A stretch of 64,000 bases of DNA from Flavobacteriales bacterium (lineage in GTDB: Bacteria; Bacteroidota; Bacteroidia; CAIKAF01): assembly GCA_026418175.1 (NCBI GenBank), contig JAOABX010000007.1:1-64000 (forward strand), in the 5' to 3' direction. Each line of letters opens with the position of its first letter. Within the stretch, counting starts at the first letter, position 1. A program made the translations under genes and the position numbers. Below the pieces are notes generated by a model. The model saw nothing but the letters and a program-made list of their open reading frames with translations, ran no database searches and was not told where the DNA came from. Below are positions 53,694 through 63,085 of this stretch, one piece after another.

Positions 53694-54124
53694 TCAGATT
53701 TTTTCAAATGTCAGTAAGTCAGTGCCGCTTCCACCACCACTAACATCCTCTAATTCAATTTTTGTAGAAGAAAACGATGTAAATATCCCAGTCACCATTC
53801 AAATCTTCGAATTCTGGCTGACCCATAAAAAAAAATCGCAAAATTCAAATCAGAAAGGTTGTCATCATACGGATTGCTATCTGTAATTGCAAAATCAGCA
53901 TAATACGTATTTGATCCATTCGTAACGGTTATCAATGAAGCATCATCAAAATCAAATGTATATCCTGTAAAATGATTTGTTTCGTCGATTCCCGAATCAT
54001 TGAAATATGAAATTTTCCAGTATCCTGATTTTACAATATTAGAAATGTCCTCTGAAGTAGCATTATTATTTTTGCAAGAAGCAAATAAGGCAACTATAGC
54101 CTAACCCCAAAAAGTTTTTTTTAT
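53694..54124 (-). pseudogene. Decayed lipocalin-like lipoprotein gene
   Basis: Reading across frames on the minus strand rebuilds a lipoprotein. IKKTFWG*AIVALFASCKNNN would be a perfect signal peptide if ATA at 54122-54124 were ATG and the TAG at codon 8 were a Leu codon. It continues SGYWKISYFNDSGIDETNH... to NFAIFF. There a run of nine identical bases breaks the frame. A second frame gives QPEFEDLNGDWDIY, then a further one-base shift restores FSSTKIELEDVSGGGSGTDLLTFEKI and a stop. Four lesions (start, nonsense, two indels) make sequencing error alone an unlikely explanation. The track's plus-strand ORF here is a shadow. Confidence 0.8.
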
Positions 54125-54192
54125 AATTTTTAATATTAGTTAATTAATGAATTTAATAAAAAATAAAGAACAATTACCGAAAATTAATTTTT

Positions 54193-54924
54193 TTAAAAAG
54201 GAAGCATATCCCACAACCGGCGAGGAAAAATCTTCATTAAAATACCTATAATAACCCAACGCCTCGAAATATAAGCCACTTCCTCCTTTCGTTTAATGGA
54301 ACGATACATTTGTCTTGTAGCTTTTTCCAGGGATGTCATCCAAAAAATGGGGGCATCTTGAACTTTGGAACGATCAATTGTATTAATAAAACCAGGCCGA
54401 AGTTCTGTAATTTGAATATTTAATTTATCTTTTTTTGATTTGATGCGCAGGCTTTCCAAGTACAATATTTGATATCCTTTGGTTGAAAAATATGCTGCAT
54501 ATTCCGGATTTCCCCGCAATCCGGAAACTGATGTAATAGCAGCAATTTGCCCGCCACCGTGTTGCATAAAATAGCGATAAACAAACGTAATGCAATTGGT
54601 AAATCCAATTACGTTGGTTTTAATAATATTATGTTCTTTATCAAAATCCAGTTCTTTATTCATTTCACCATTACCGGATGAATACACCAAAAGATCCAAG
54701 CCTCCCAATTCTTCAATCAACTCGTGAATCATACGTTGAGAGGTATCTACATCCTGTACATCAAATGCACGAAAAACGAAAGCTTGTGGATTGGATTGAT
54801 GTATTTTTTCCAAATTCACTTTTCTTCTGCCGGTTATCCCCACACGATATCCATCGGCAGCCAGAATTTCAGCCATTCGTTTTCCGATACCGGATGTTGC
54901 TCCTATGACAATTGCACGTTTCAT
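54193..54924 (-). CDS. Short-chain dehydrogenase/reductase
   Basis: A 243-residue classical SDR with Rossmann fold. GATSGIGKRMAEIL (residues 8-21) binds NAD(P); VYSSGNGE takes the NNAG place; the Ser in ITSVSG and Y145-x3-K149 (YFSTK) are the catalytic residues. The C-terminus is hydrophobic (WVIIGILMKIFPRRLWDML), suggesting membrane association. It overlaps the TPR glycosyltransferase gene by 4 nt and is co-translated with it. Substrate unknown. Confidence 0.92.
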   Translation of the reverse strand: MKRAIVIGATSGIGKRMAEILAADGYRVGITGRRKVNLEKIHQSNPQAFVFRAFDVQDVDTSQRMIHELIEELGGLDLLVYSSGNGEMNKELDFDKEHNIIKTNVIGFTNCITFVYRYFMQHGGGQIAAITSVSGLRGNPEYAAYFSTKGYQILYLESLRIKSKKDKLNIQITELRPGFINTIDRSKVQDAPIFWMTSLEKATRQMYRSIKRKEEVAYISRRWVIIGILMKIFPRRLWDMLPF

Positions 54925-57059
54925 GGTTGAGAATGGGGAGCGCCCAAGCGTTTAAAATATTCATCGGCTTTGGTTTTATTACCCAAGATGTTGTATGTTA
55001 CACCCATATTCATTATTGCTTCTCGGTTATTTGGATCAAACGATAAGGTTTGTTCATAACAAGTAATGGCTTTATCATATTGTTGCATAGCAGCATACGA
55101 ATTTCCTGTATTATTCATAGCACCTGCATGTTTGGGGTCGCGCTGCAAGGCTTTAGCATACATGGCAATGGCCGTATTAAAATCGTTACTTCGAGCATAC
55201 ACATTGCCTAAATTATACCAAGGATTGGCAGCCGTACTATCGTATTGAATGGATTGAATCAAGGCCTCTTTGGCTTCTACCAATTGGCCTAATTCCAAAT
55301 AACTCATGCCAATATTATTCCACACATCAGCACGATTGGGTTCTTGTTGCAATGCTAATTTGTAAGCTTCAATGGCTTTCTCATGTTGCTTTACATCGGC
55401 ATAAGCCACCCCGCCTTGAAAATAAAAATCGAAATTCTCCCTGCTTTTTACTTTCAGGCCATTTTCATAGGCCCATATTGCTTTTTCAGGATCTTTTAAG
55501 ATGCGATATGCAAAAACCAAATGCACCCACGCATCAAAATAATTGGGCATAATTTTAATGCTTCGATTGAGGTATTCCAGAGCCTCAAGGGTAAGTTTTT
55601 CACGGGTTGGATCGTTTTCATCCAGTTTTAAAATGGTTTCGGTAATTAAATTACTAGCATATGAAAACTGTGTACGTGCACTGCGTGGATTATTATCTTT
55701 ATCTGCTTTAAACAGGGTAGCACTGGTTTTCCAATCGGGATTTCGACTGATGGTTTTAACTGAGAAAAGTGATAGAATCACTATCATGATGCCCGTAAAG
55801 GCTTTACCAGAAATAAACACATCGCGAAAAGTTTCAACCTTAACATTTCTGACTTTAACAACCCTGGAAAGTAAAACGGGGGCTGCCATGCATAAGCCCA
55901 ACGAAGGTAAATAAGCAAAACGCTCTCCCAATGTAGCTTCAATAATGATGATCATATTAGAGACTATGGAAATAGTTAACCCAAAAAATAATAAACCAAA
56001 AGCTGCCGGATCTTTTTTCTTCCAGTGATATCCAATATAGACTAACATGCTAATAATAACGGCTAATGAAGCTAAAAATCGGAAATCTCCAGGAGTAGCT
56101 ATAGGTATTGTATTGTAAGAATAATCATAACTCAGCGGATGTGGAAACAAAAATAATCGAATATACATACCTACCATGACTATGGATGTAGCAAAGTGTT
56201 CGGCATTGTTTTTTGCAGCTACAATTGAATTATTTATTAACGCAATTTCCTTGAAATTAGAAATTTCTCCCAAGGCAGAAATTCGTAATCCCAAATAAGC
56301 AAATACGGCAATTGCCAATAATACCAAGGATACTGCATATTGTGATTTTTTGGGTGTTGTAAAAAAGTATAAAGCCAATGGAATGACAGCAAATAGTGTT
56401 ATTGCACTTTCTTTGGCCAATACAGCCAACAAATAATATAAACTCCCTAATATCAACTTGCTTCCTTGATTTGTTTTACCATAACTTGTAAAAGCTTGCA
56501 AACTCAACACCCCAAAAAATAACGCTAAAATTTCATCCCGGCTTTTGATGTTAGCTACTACTTCAGTATGTAATGGATGAGCCATAAACATCAGTGCAGC
56601 TGCCAGAGGAATCAATACGTGTTGGCCATTCATCCAAGTATGCATCAGGCGATAAATAAACCACCCGGTAAGAGAATATAATAATACATTTAAAAGGTGT
56701 CCCAACAAAGGATTGTTGGGCGCTAACTGCCATTCGATGGCAAACATAACCAGCGAGAGCGGGCGATATAAACTCTCTTGTCGGTCCCAAAAACCTTCCC
56801 GGTAAGCAGTAGTTAAAATTTCAGGAATAGCAACAACACCTTTGGTAATAATTTTATTTTTAAAAGTAACCATTTCATCATCCAGTACATAATCATGACC
56901 CAGGGTATTTACATACAAAACCAACCCTAAGAAAGCACAAAGCAAGGCAAACCAGGTATGCATTTGCTTTGGCAATGCATGCTGAACCGTAGTATTTACT
57001 GTTGGCTCAGCAATTGGTTTACGTGTAGCAACTTGTTTTCTTATAGGTTTCTTTTTCAT
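54921..57059 (-). CDS. TMTC-like membrane glycosyltransferase with TPR repeats
   Basis: A 712-residue protein. After a basic cytosolic start come about ten membrane helices. The first extracytoplasmic loop reads GHDYVLDDEMVTF, the acidic motif of GT-C enzymes, followed by SLYRPLSLVMFAIEW. From about residue 465 the chain consists of tetratricopeptide repeats, e.g. ADVWNNIGMSYLELGQLVEAKEAL and PWYNLGNVYARSNDFNTAIAMY. The layout matches animal TMTC O-mannosyltransferases and their bacterial relatives. It may glycosylate exported proteins, but the acceptor is unknown. Confidence 0.85.
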   Translation of the reverse strand: MKKKPIRKQVATRKPIAEPTVNTTVQHALPKQMHTWFALLCAFLGLVLYVNTLGHDYVLDDEMVTFKNKIITKGVVAIPEILTTAYREGFWDRQESLYRPLSLVMFAIEWQLAPNNPLLGHLLNVLLYSLTGWFIYRLMHTWMNGQHVLIPLAAALMFMAHPLHTEVVANIKSRDEILALFFGVLSLQAFTSYGKTNQGSKLILGSLYYLLAVLAKESAITLFAVIPLALYFFTTPKKSQYAVSLVLLAIAVFAYLGLRISALGEISNFKEIALINNSIVAAKNNAEHFATSIVMVGMYIRLFLFPHPLSYDYSYNTIPIATPGDFRFLASLAVIISMLVYIGYHWKKKDPAAFGLLFFGLTISIVSNMIIIIEATLGERFAYLPSLGLCMAAPVLLSRVVKVRNVKVETFRDVFISGKAFTGIMIVILSLFSVKTISRNPDWKTSATLFKADKDNNPRSARTQFSYASNLITETILKLDENDPTREKLTLEALEYLNRSIKIMPNYFDAWVHLVFAYRILKDPEKAIWAYENGLKVKSRENFDFYFQGGVAYADVKQHEKAIEAYKLALQQEPNRADVWNNIGMSYLELGQLVEAKEALIQSIQYDSTAANPWYNLGNVYARSNDFNTAIAMYAKALQRDPKHAGAMNNTGNSYAAMQQYDKAITCYEQTLSFDPNNREAIMNMGVTYNILGNKTKADEYFKRLGAPHSQP

Positions 57060-57203
57060 TTCTGCATGGTATTACAATCATCTATAAATGTGTATTCAAA
57101 TAGTGAAAATAAAAAAGATTGGTTAAATGGTTTTAAAAAGAATGAGCTTCATTGAACAAAAATGTATAAAAAGCATTATGTTCGCTAAGTAAATCTATAA
57201 AAT

Positions 57204-57527
57204 ATGGCAGTAGAAGTAGTAACTGACAATAATTTTCAAACAGCGATAGGTGCCCATGAACGGGTGATTGTAAAATATTATGCAGATTGGTGCGGCTCAT
57301 GCAAACTATTTGCCCCAAAATTTCGCCGTTTGAGCGAAGATGAACGATTTAAGGAAATTGCATTTATAGATGTAAATGCAGAGGAAAACCCGGAAGCCCG
57401 AAAAGTGGCAGGCGTAGATAATCTTCCATTTTTTGCTACTTTTTACAAAGGAAAGCTAGTTACCGGGCAAGCCACCTCCAAAGAAGAACAGGTTGTTGCC
57501 ATGCTTGAACAATTAAAATCGTTGTAG
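57204..57527 (+). CDS. Thioredoxin-family protein
   Basis: A 107-residue cytosolic thioredoxin fold. The active site is ADWCGSCKLF (C30, C33) with a Ser where classical thioredoxin has Pro; the cis-Pro loop is DNLPFFATFYKG. It should reduce or exchange disulphides. The next gene, a 79-residue unknown, starts 2 nt after its stop and is probably functionally linked. Confidence 0.92.
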   Translation: MAVEVVTDNNFQTAIGAHERVIVKYYADWCGSCKLFAPKFRRLSEDERFKEIAFIDVNAEENPEARKVAGVDNLPFFATFYKGKLVTGQATSKEEQVVAMLEQLKSL

Positions 57528-57529
57528 AT

Positions 57530-57769
57530 ATGAAAATTCCAGCCATAAAAAAATTAGTTGAACAGGCTGATATGGAGAGCTTACGCCAGGCAGAGCAATC
57601 ACTTTATGATGAACAGCCATTACCCATTGAAGTGGATGGGGAGGATGAAGGCGAAAAACTAACCCATGTTTTGGCAGCCATCTACATTAAAGAGCGAATG
57701 GCGCAAGGAGATGATTTCACAACCGCCTTGCGAGCATATTCACAACGTGTACGAAATTCTATCAATTAA
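57530..57769 (+). CDS. Small acidic hypothetical protein coupled to thioredoxin
   Basis: A 79-residue soluble, mostly helical protein (MKIPAIKKLVEQADMESLRQAEQ, HVLAAIYIKERMAQGDDFTTALRAYSQRV) with an acidic middle EVDGEDEGEKL. No Cys, so it is not itself a redox enzyme. Its position directly after the thioredoxin-like gene suggests a partner or client. Its 3' end overlaps the end of the GH3-like gene by 8 nt. Resembles small Bacteroidota proteins of unknown function. Confidence 0.82.
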   Translation: MKIPAIKKLVEQADMESLRQAEQSLYDEQPLPIEVDGEDEGEKLTHVLAAIYIKERMAQGDDFTTALRAYSQRVRNSIN

Positions 57770-59264
57770 TGGCATAAGCAGTTAGCCAATCGGCAATTTT
57801 TCGGTTATCTGCCAAGCGAGGTACTTTATTTTGCCCTCCCAGTTTTCCTTCCGCTTTCATATAATTTCTAAATGCATCTTGTTTTACTAAAGTAATTTTT
57901 GCCGGCTGTAAAATATTGCCTTCTATCAAATCTTTGTAATAAATATTTTTTTGTACCAATGCCGAATTAATTAAATACCTGAATTTTTCCAAATCAGAAG
58001 GTAAGCTTCCAAACTCAATAAACCATTCATGGTAAGGAAGCTCACCGGAGGGAGGATTCACTTGCGGTGCCACATGAAATTCGATTATCTCTGCAGGCAT
58101 TTCCTGCAAGGCTTGTTTTAATGCAAACTCCACTTCTTCGGCAATTACATGCTCGCCAAATGCAGATATAAAGTGCTTAGTGCGGCCTGTTACTATAAGC
58201 CGATAAGGCTTGGTTGAAATAAATTTAACAGTATCTCCTATTAGATACCCCCAAAGACCAGCATTGGTGTTTAAAACAATGGCATAATTTACTCCTATTT
58301 GCACTTCTTCTAAGGTAAACCGTGAAGGATTTGCCTGAAACACTTCGTTGGCGGGTATAAATTCATAAAAAATGCCGGAATTTACTTGAATCAACAAACC
58401 TGGTTCATATTGGGAGTCCTGAAAAGCAATAAAGCCTTCAGAGGCCGGATAGGTTTCAATGGTTGCTACTCCACCGCCGAGGGTATTTTCAAATTTTTGA
58501 CGATACGGCTCATAATTCACACCCCCATATACATATAATTGTAGATTAGGAAAAATCTCTTTAATGGTTTTCTTTCCAGTTTTTTCAATGAGTTTTTCAA
58601 AATACATTTGAACCCATGACGGAATACCGCCTAACAATCGCATGTCACGATGATAGGTCTCTTCTACAATCTTTTCTACTTTTTCTTCCCAGTCTTCAAT
58701 GCAATTTGTTCTCCAGGAAGGCAATTGGTTTCGTTTTACATACCATGGCACTTGGTGATTTACAATACCAGATAATCTTCCGGTTAGGATATTGCCGGTT
58801 TTTTCCAGCTCAGGACTGCCCGATAAAAACATCATGCCACCATCAAAAAACGATGCATTTCCGGTTTCCGCAATGTAGCAGAACACTGCATTACGTGCAG
58901 AATTTACATGATACGGTACTGATTCTTTGCTAATAGGAATATATTTAGTACCAGACGTTGTACCTGAAGTTTTGGCGAAATATAAAGGTCTTCCTTTCCA
59001 TAAAACATCTTTTTCGCCACGTATGATTTGCTCAATATATGGCAGTAATCCTTCATATTCGCGAATGGGAACTTGCTTTTTAAAATCTTGATAAGATTGA
59101 ATTTCAGAAAATCCATGATTTTTTCCGAAAGTGGTTTTTGCTGCCTGCTGAATTAATGATTTAAAAACCTGTTCCTGATAATACACTGGGTTTGCACTCC
59201 AATTTTTTACCTTTCGGGCTATTTGATTGGCAAATGGTTTTATGATTGCTGATTTCCATCCCAT
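57762..59264 (-). CDS. GH3-family acyl-adenylate-forming protein
   Basis: A 500-residue protein related to plant GH3 (auxin-responsive promoter) acyl-acid amido synthetases of the ANL superfamily. I start at ATG 59264 (MGWKSAIIKPFANQIARK). Adenylate motifs: FAKTSGTTSGTKYIPIS, LYVYGGVNYEPYRQKFE, ETYPASEGFIAFQ and LIVTGRTKHFISAFGEHV. Plant enzymes join amino acids to hormone acids; the bacterial substrates are not known. Transcribed away from the GT-C gene. Confidence 0.9.
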   Translation of the reverse strand: MGWKSAIIKPFANQIARKVKNWSANPVYYQEQVFKSLIQQAAKTTFGKNHGFSEIQSYQDFKKQVPIREYEGLLPYIEQIIRGEKDVLWKGRPLYFAKTSGTTSGTKYIPISKESVPYHVNSARNAVFCYIAETGNASFFDGGMMFLSGSPELEKTGNILTGRLSGIVNHQVPWYVKRNQLPSWRTNCIEDWEEKVEKIVEETYHRDMRLLGGIPSWVQMYFEKLIEKTGKKTIKEIFPNLQLYVYGGVNYEPYRQKFENTLGGGVATIETYPASEGFIAFQDSQYEPGLLIQVNSGIFYEFIPANEVFQANPSRFTLEEVQIGVNYAIVLNTNAGLWGYLIGDTVKFISTKPYRLIVTGRTKHFISAFGEHVIAEEVEFALKQALQEMPAEIIEFHVAPQVNPPSGELPYHEWFIEFGSLPSDLEKFRYLINSALVQKNIYYKDLIEGNILQPAKITLVKQDAFRNYMKAEGKLGGQNKVPRLADNRKIADWLTAYAIN

Positions 59265-59323
59265 ATTGCAGGTATTTGATGCAAAGTAAGTAAAAACATA
59301 TTCGTATTCTTGCATTTATAGTT

Positions 59324-61171
59324 ATGAAACATTCAACGATTTTTACTTCACAACTGCAAAAAAAAATCTATTTCTTTACGGCTATTGCTATTGCTATTTA
59401 TCTTGTATTACGGGCAGTACATATCCCGCTGGTACATGATGAGGCTGCAACATTTTTTCATTATATACATTCGTTAGATTTTATTCCATATATCGCCCAT
59501 TGGGATGCAAATAACCATATATTAAATTCTGCTCTGGCATCATTGTTTTATGTATTATTAGGTCCTGAAGAATGGGTACTCCGATTACCTAATTTATTGG
59601 CATTCCCTTTCTATGCCTGGTTTATTTTTCAATTGGGAACCTTTATTCGCCAAAAATGGATTCAGGCTTCCTTTCGCTTTGTGATGCTCATGACTCACGG
59701 CGTGCTGGAATTTTTTGCGTTAAGTCGGGGATATGGCATGTCAATAGCAGCCATGGTTGGTGGCTTATACCTACTGATGCTTTTTCAGCAAACAGCAAAA
59801 TTAAAACATCTTATTGCTTCACTTCTTGCATGGAATCTGGCGGTGTTGGCCAACCTCAATTTATCTGCATCTTATTTTTTATCGCTAGGATGGTTATTAT
59901 TACTCATTTTATTTTATCCTCAAAAAAATCGTAGCATTAAATTACTCATAGCTTTCATTGGTTTTTTTAGTATGGGTTTTTTTGTTCTGTTGGCATTGGA
60001 ACTTAAAAAACGAGGATTATTATATTATGGTGCATCTGATGGGTTTTGGGAAATTACTGTGCAAACCTTGATTCGCATGTTTTTCGGATTTACTCATCCG
60101 ATACTAAGTGTACTTATCATATTTTTTTCTTGCCTTACTTTTTTTTCCCTTATCTACTTTTTAATCATTCATCAAATTAATCAGTGGTTTGTATACACTC
60201 ACATGGTTTGGCCGGTATTTTTTACCGCCAACCTGGCAGCAATTTTTATTCAAAACAAATTGATGCACGTGAACTTTCCGGAAGATAGAACCGGTATGCA
60301 TATGTTTGTCTTTTTAACCGGAAGTATATTTTTTATTGCCGACTGGTTAAACCAGCTTTTTAAATATTCTCGCTATTTCATTCTTCCTTTGCTACTTATT
60401 CCAATTCACATGCTTACATACATGAACTTGGGATACTCTACCCAATGGAAAAAGGAACATATGGATGAAAAATTATTCCATACCATTCTTCGTGATGCAG
60501 GCTCGATGAAAAAACTCCCTTCAGTAGGTGGATATGGTATACAACATCTGATTTGGTATTACTATGTATATCGTTATGGAGGAAATGCACCATTGATGAG
60601 TTATAATGACTATCCTGCATTTCATTACGATTATTTGTTATTGAATCAGGAACATCGAAATTTATCAGGTTTAAAAAATTATACTTTTCTTGATGAAGAT
60701 GCTTACTCTAAAATTGGCTTATACAAGCGAAAGGAACACGTTTTTTTAATGCCAGATACTAGTTGGATTACAAATGATTTCATCAATGTATCTTATGAGT
60801 TTATAGATTTTTTTAATGCTAAAACCAAACGTTACATGGGTGATAGTCTTGCTATTGAAATTTCCTGCAATCTCGTATCAAAACAGAAGCCTTTAATTGC
60901 TTATATGGTAACGAGCGTTGATAATCCTGAAGGAGGAACAAAGTACTATATATACGCCAGCCTGCACTGGATGCGAAATTCATACACAACTGAAAATGGC
61001 CAATTTCATCAAATATTTTATATACCACGTATGCCGGAAAAGCCAACTCGGTTAGCCATTTATTTCTGGAATTTCAAGAAAAAAATTTTTTCTCTTACAA
61101 ATATTAATGTTACAATATACCGAATCAGAGAATTTAACTATACCTCAATTTCAAGCAACGTAGGGCAATGA
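59324..61171 (+). CDS. GT-C fold integral membrane glycosyltransferase-like protein
   Basis: A 615-residue membrane protein with about ten helices in the first 370 residues and a soluble C-terminal part. The first loop has IPLVHDEAATFFHY, the acidic pair expected for lipid-phosphosugar-dependent GT-C transferases (ArnT/PMT type). LNSALASLFYVLLGPEEWVLRLPNLLAF follows, also typical. The C-terminal 200 residues look beta-rich and extracytoplasmic. Donor and acceptor unknown. Its 3' end overlaps the convergent exonuclease III gene by 34 nt. Confidence 0.82.
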   Translation: MKHSTIFTSQLQKKIYFFTAIAIAIYLVLRAVHIPLVHDEAATFFHYIHSLDFIPYIAHWDANNHILNSALASLFYVLLGPEEWVLRLPNLLAFPFYAWFIFQLGTFIRQKWIQASFRFVMLMTHGVLEFFALSRGYGMSIAAMVGGLYLLMLFQQTAKLKHLIASLLAWNLAVLANLNLSASYFLSLGWLLLLILFYPQKNRSIKLLIAFIGFFSMGFFVLLALELKKRGLLYYGASDGFWEITVQTLIRMFFGFTHPILSVLIIFFSCLTFFSLIYFLIIHQINQWFVYTHMVWPVFFTANLAAIFIQNKLMHVNFPEDRTGMHMFVFLTGSIFFIADWLNQLFKYSRYFILPLLLIPIHMLTYMNLGYSTQWKKEHMDEKLFHTILRDAGSMKKLPSVGGYGIQHLIWYYYVYRYGGNAPLMSYNDYPAFHYDYLLLNQEHRNLSGLKNYTFLDEDAYSKIGLYKRKEHVFLMPDTSWITNDFINVSYEFIDFFNAKTKRYMGDSLAIEISCNLVSKQKPLIAYMVTSVDNPEGGTKYYIYASLHWMRNSYTTENGQFHQIFYIPRMPEKPTRLAIYFWNFKKKIFSLTNINVTIYRIREFNYTSISSNVGQ

Positions 61172-61902
61172 TCTGAATGATGTGCTTCGTTTAATATCGC
61201 TGCCCTTTTCATTTTTTTCTTTAATGATTCGCTCACCAAAATATAATCAATGCGCCATCCTTTATTTTGTTTCCGGGCATTAAATCGAAAACTCCACCAT
61301 GTGTATTGATGTGGTTCTTGATTAAAATAGCGAAACGAATCAATAAATCCACTTTCTAAAAAAGATGTAACCCAAGCCCGTTCCGGTGGAAGAAAACCGG
61401 TTGTGTTTTTGTTTGCTACAGGATTATGTATATCTATTTCTTTATGACAAATATTTATATCGCCACAAATAATTAAGTTGGGATAATTTTTTTTTAGTTT
61501 ATCAATGTATTTTGAAAAATCATCTAAAAACTTGTATTTAAAATCCTGCCGATGATCACCGGAAGTGCCCGAGGGAAAATACACTGACATAATAGAAGCA
61601 TTTTTAAAATCTACTCGAAGTATTCGTCCTTCATCATCATATTCTGTTATTCCACAACCATATTCTACATGCAGAGGATCTTTTTTAGTAAAAATAGCAA
61701 CACCGCTATAGCCTTTTTTCTTAGCCGGATACCAAAAAGTTTTGTATCCCAGATCTTCAAAATGAAATAAATTCAGTTGGCCAGGTTCTGCTTTTATTTC
61801 TTGCAGGCAAACCACATCGGCATCTGCTGCTTTTAGCCAATTTATTAATCCCTTGTTTATGGCCGAACGAATCCCATTCACATTGTATGAAATAATTTTC
61901 AT
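61138..61902 (-). CDS. xth: Exodeoxyribonuclease III (AP endonuclease family)
   Basis: A 254-residue cytosolic repair nuclease that cuts at abasic sites and removes 3' blocking groups. Catalytic segments: ISYNVNGIRSAINKG (N7), VVCLQEIKAE (metal-binding E35), GDINICHKEIDIHNP (Asp/Asn of the active site), WRIDYILVS and the final HHSDHCPTLLEIEV with the catalytic Asp-His pair. Length and motif order are normal for the family. Confidence 0.95.
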   Translation of the reverse strand: MKIISYNVNGIRSAINKGLINWLKAADADVVCLQEIKAEPGQLNLFHFEDLGYKTFWYPAKKKGYSGVAIFTKKDPLHVEYGCGITEYDDEGRILRVDFKNASIMSVYFPSGTSGDHRQDFKYKFLDDFSKYIDKLKKNYPNLIICGDINICHKEIDIHNPVANKNTTGFLPPERAWVTSFLESGFIDSFRYFNQEPHQYTWWSFRFNARKQNKGWRIDYILVSESLKKKMKRAAILNEAHHSDHCPTLLEIEV

Positions 61903-61977
61903 GTGGAGTAAAATTTTACTTTATTATGTAGTTGTTGAAAATAATTTCTAAATTGGTTGTAAATAAAAACAAACTTT

Positions 61978-62511
61978 ATGAAAAGATTACCATTTTTTGC
62001 CTCTTTACTTTTGATGTTAATTGCTATAAGTTGTTCCGGTGATAAAAAATGTGACGATACTACAGGAACTTTCTTTTGTTTTAATGGTGTATATCATGAA
62101 ATATCATCAAAATCAACTTCTAATTTTACAGGGTCTTATCCAAGCGTTGAAATAACTCTCACTTCGAACGAAGGTAACAATGTGTATAGTATTAATTTTT
62201 CACTATGGAATACTGCTTTTGATGTGATACCCGAAGAAGGCAGTTATGATCTTGTATTAAATGTTCCTAGTAATGGAGGTTCTAGGAAAGTTCGTCCCTA
62301 TGCTACTCTTGTTGAAAATGGTATAACTAGCTACTGGGAATTAGACAATACCGGGTCTTCATCTCTTCATTCTTTTACACTAAATGTTCAACCAAGCGGT
62401 TCGAGCTACATATTGAGTGGCAGATACACCGGACGCCTAAAAAATATTGATAATAGCTCTGATAAAAAACCTGTGGTAGTAAATTTTGAAGATGTTTCAT
62501 ACACCCCTTAA
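61978..62511 (+). CDS. Hypothetical lipoprotein
   Basis: A 177-residue lipoprotein: MKRLPFFASLLLMLIAISCSG, Cys19. The mature part looks all-beta (SVEITLTSNEGNNVYSINF, EEGSYDLVLNV, SFTLNVQPSGSSYILSGRYTGRL). No family recognised. A decayed gene with the same layout begins 24 nt downstream, so a tandem duplication is likely. Confidence 0.82.
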   Translation: MKRLPFFASLLLMLIAISCSGDKKCDDTTGTFFCFNGVYHEISSKSTSNFTGSYPSVEITLTSNEGNNVYSINFSLWNTAFDVIPEEGSYDLVLNVPSNGGSRKVRPYATLVENGITSYWELDNTGSSSLHSFTLNVQPSGSSYILSGRYTGRLKNIDNSSDKKPVVVNFEDVSYTP

Positions 62512-62534
62512 ATAAAGGCTTAAGTTAATATAAT

Positions 62535-63085
62535 ATAATTATATTAATATTAACTATCATTGTTGTATGCTACATGGGTTGCAATGATGATAATGACAAT
62601 TTAATCGTTGCAGAAAATTACTTTTGCATCGACGATCAATGTTTACCTTGCGATGAGTACCTTCGGGCCGTTTTTAAAACAACTAATAATATTTCATTTT
62701 AAGAATTGAAGCAGGTGGAAATATTCCATGCATAATCTATTCATTAATACATATTCAAATTTACAGATCTGATTTAAACAGCTTTCCGCAAACAGGAACA
62801 TATAAGCTTCTTCCATTATACAGTTCAAGTTCTCAAACTAGTGAACCAACGCCTAATGTTGCAAGAATGATTATTTTAAGTGTAATTCATAAAAATGTGA
62901 ATTCATCCGCTTGACCAGTTACAGATTTATCATTGATAAAACCCAAACTAAATGTAATTGTCACCCCTATTGATTCAACAAATGTAAAATGCGAATTATA
63001 TTTTACAGGATTGGCTCAATCACAAGATTGGGAATCATTCACATTGCTGAAAATAGTATTTATAAATTTTATAGTTACATTATAA
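62535..63085 (+). pseudogene. Decayed paralogue of the 61978 lipoprotein
   Basis: The region after 62511 is not empty. In one frame it reads IIILILTIIVVCYMGCNDDNDN (a lipoprotein signal without a normal start), then FCIDDQCLPC, until TAA at 62700-62702. One base over, coding-like sequence continues from 62693: FILRIEAGGNIP, then SFPQTGTYKLLPLYSSSSQTS. It runs through a TGA at 62912-62914 to ELYFTGLAQSQDWESF and TAA at 63083-63085. Position and order (a PxxGxY block, then a late YFTG-like block) follow the intact neighbour. Lost start, frameshift and nonsense mark a pseudogene. Confidence 0.7.

Noticed and set aside
53674-53886. 70-residue plus-strand ORF
   Set aside because: It lies antisense to the reconstructed lipoprotein pseudogene, which explains the region better.
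57133-57318. 61-residue minus-strand ORF over the start of the thioredoxin-like gene
   Set aside because: Shadow of the thioredoxin-like coding region with no independent support.
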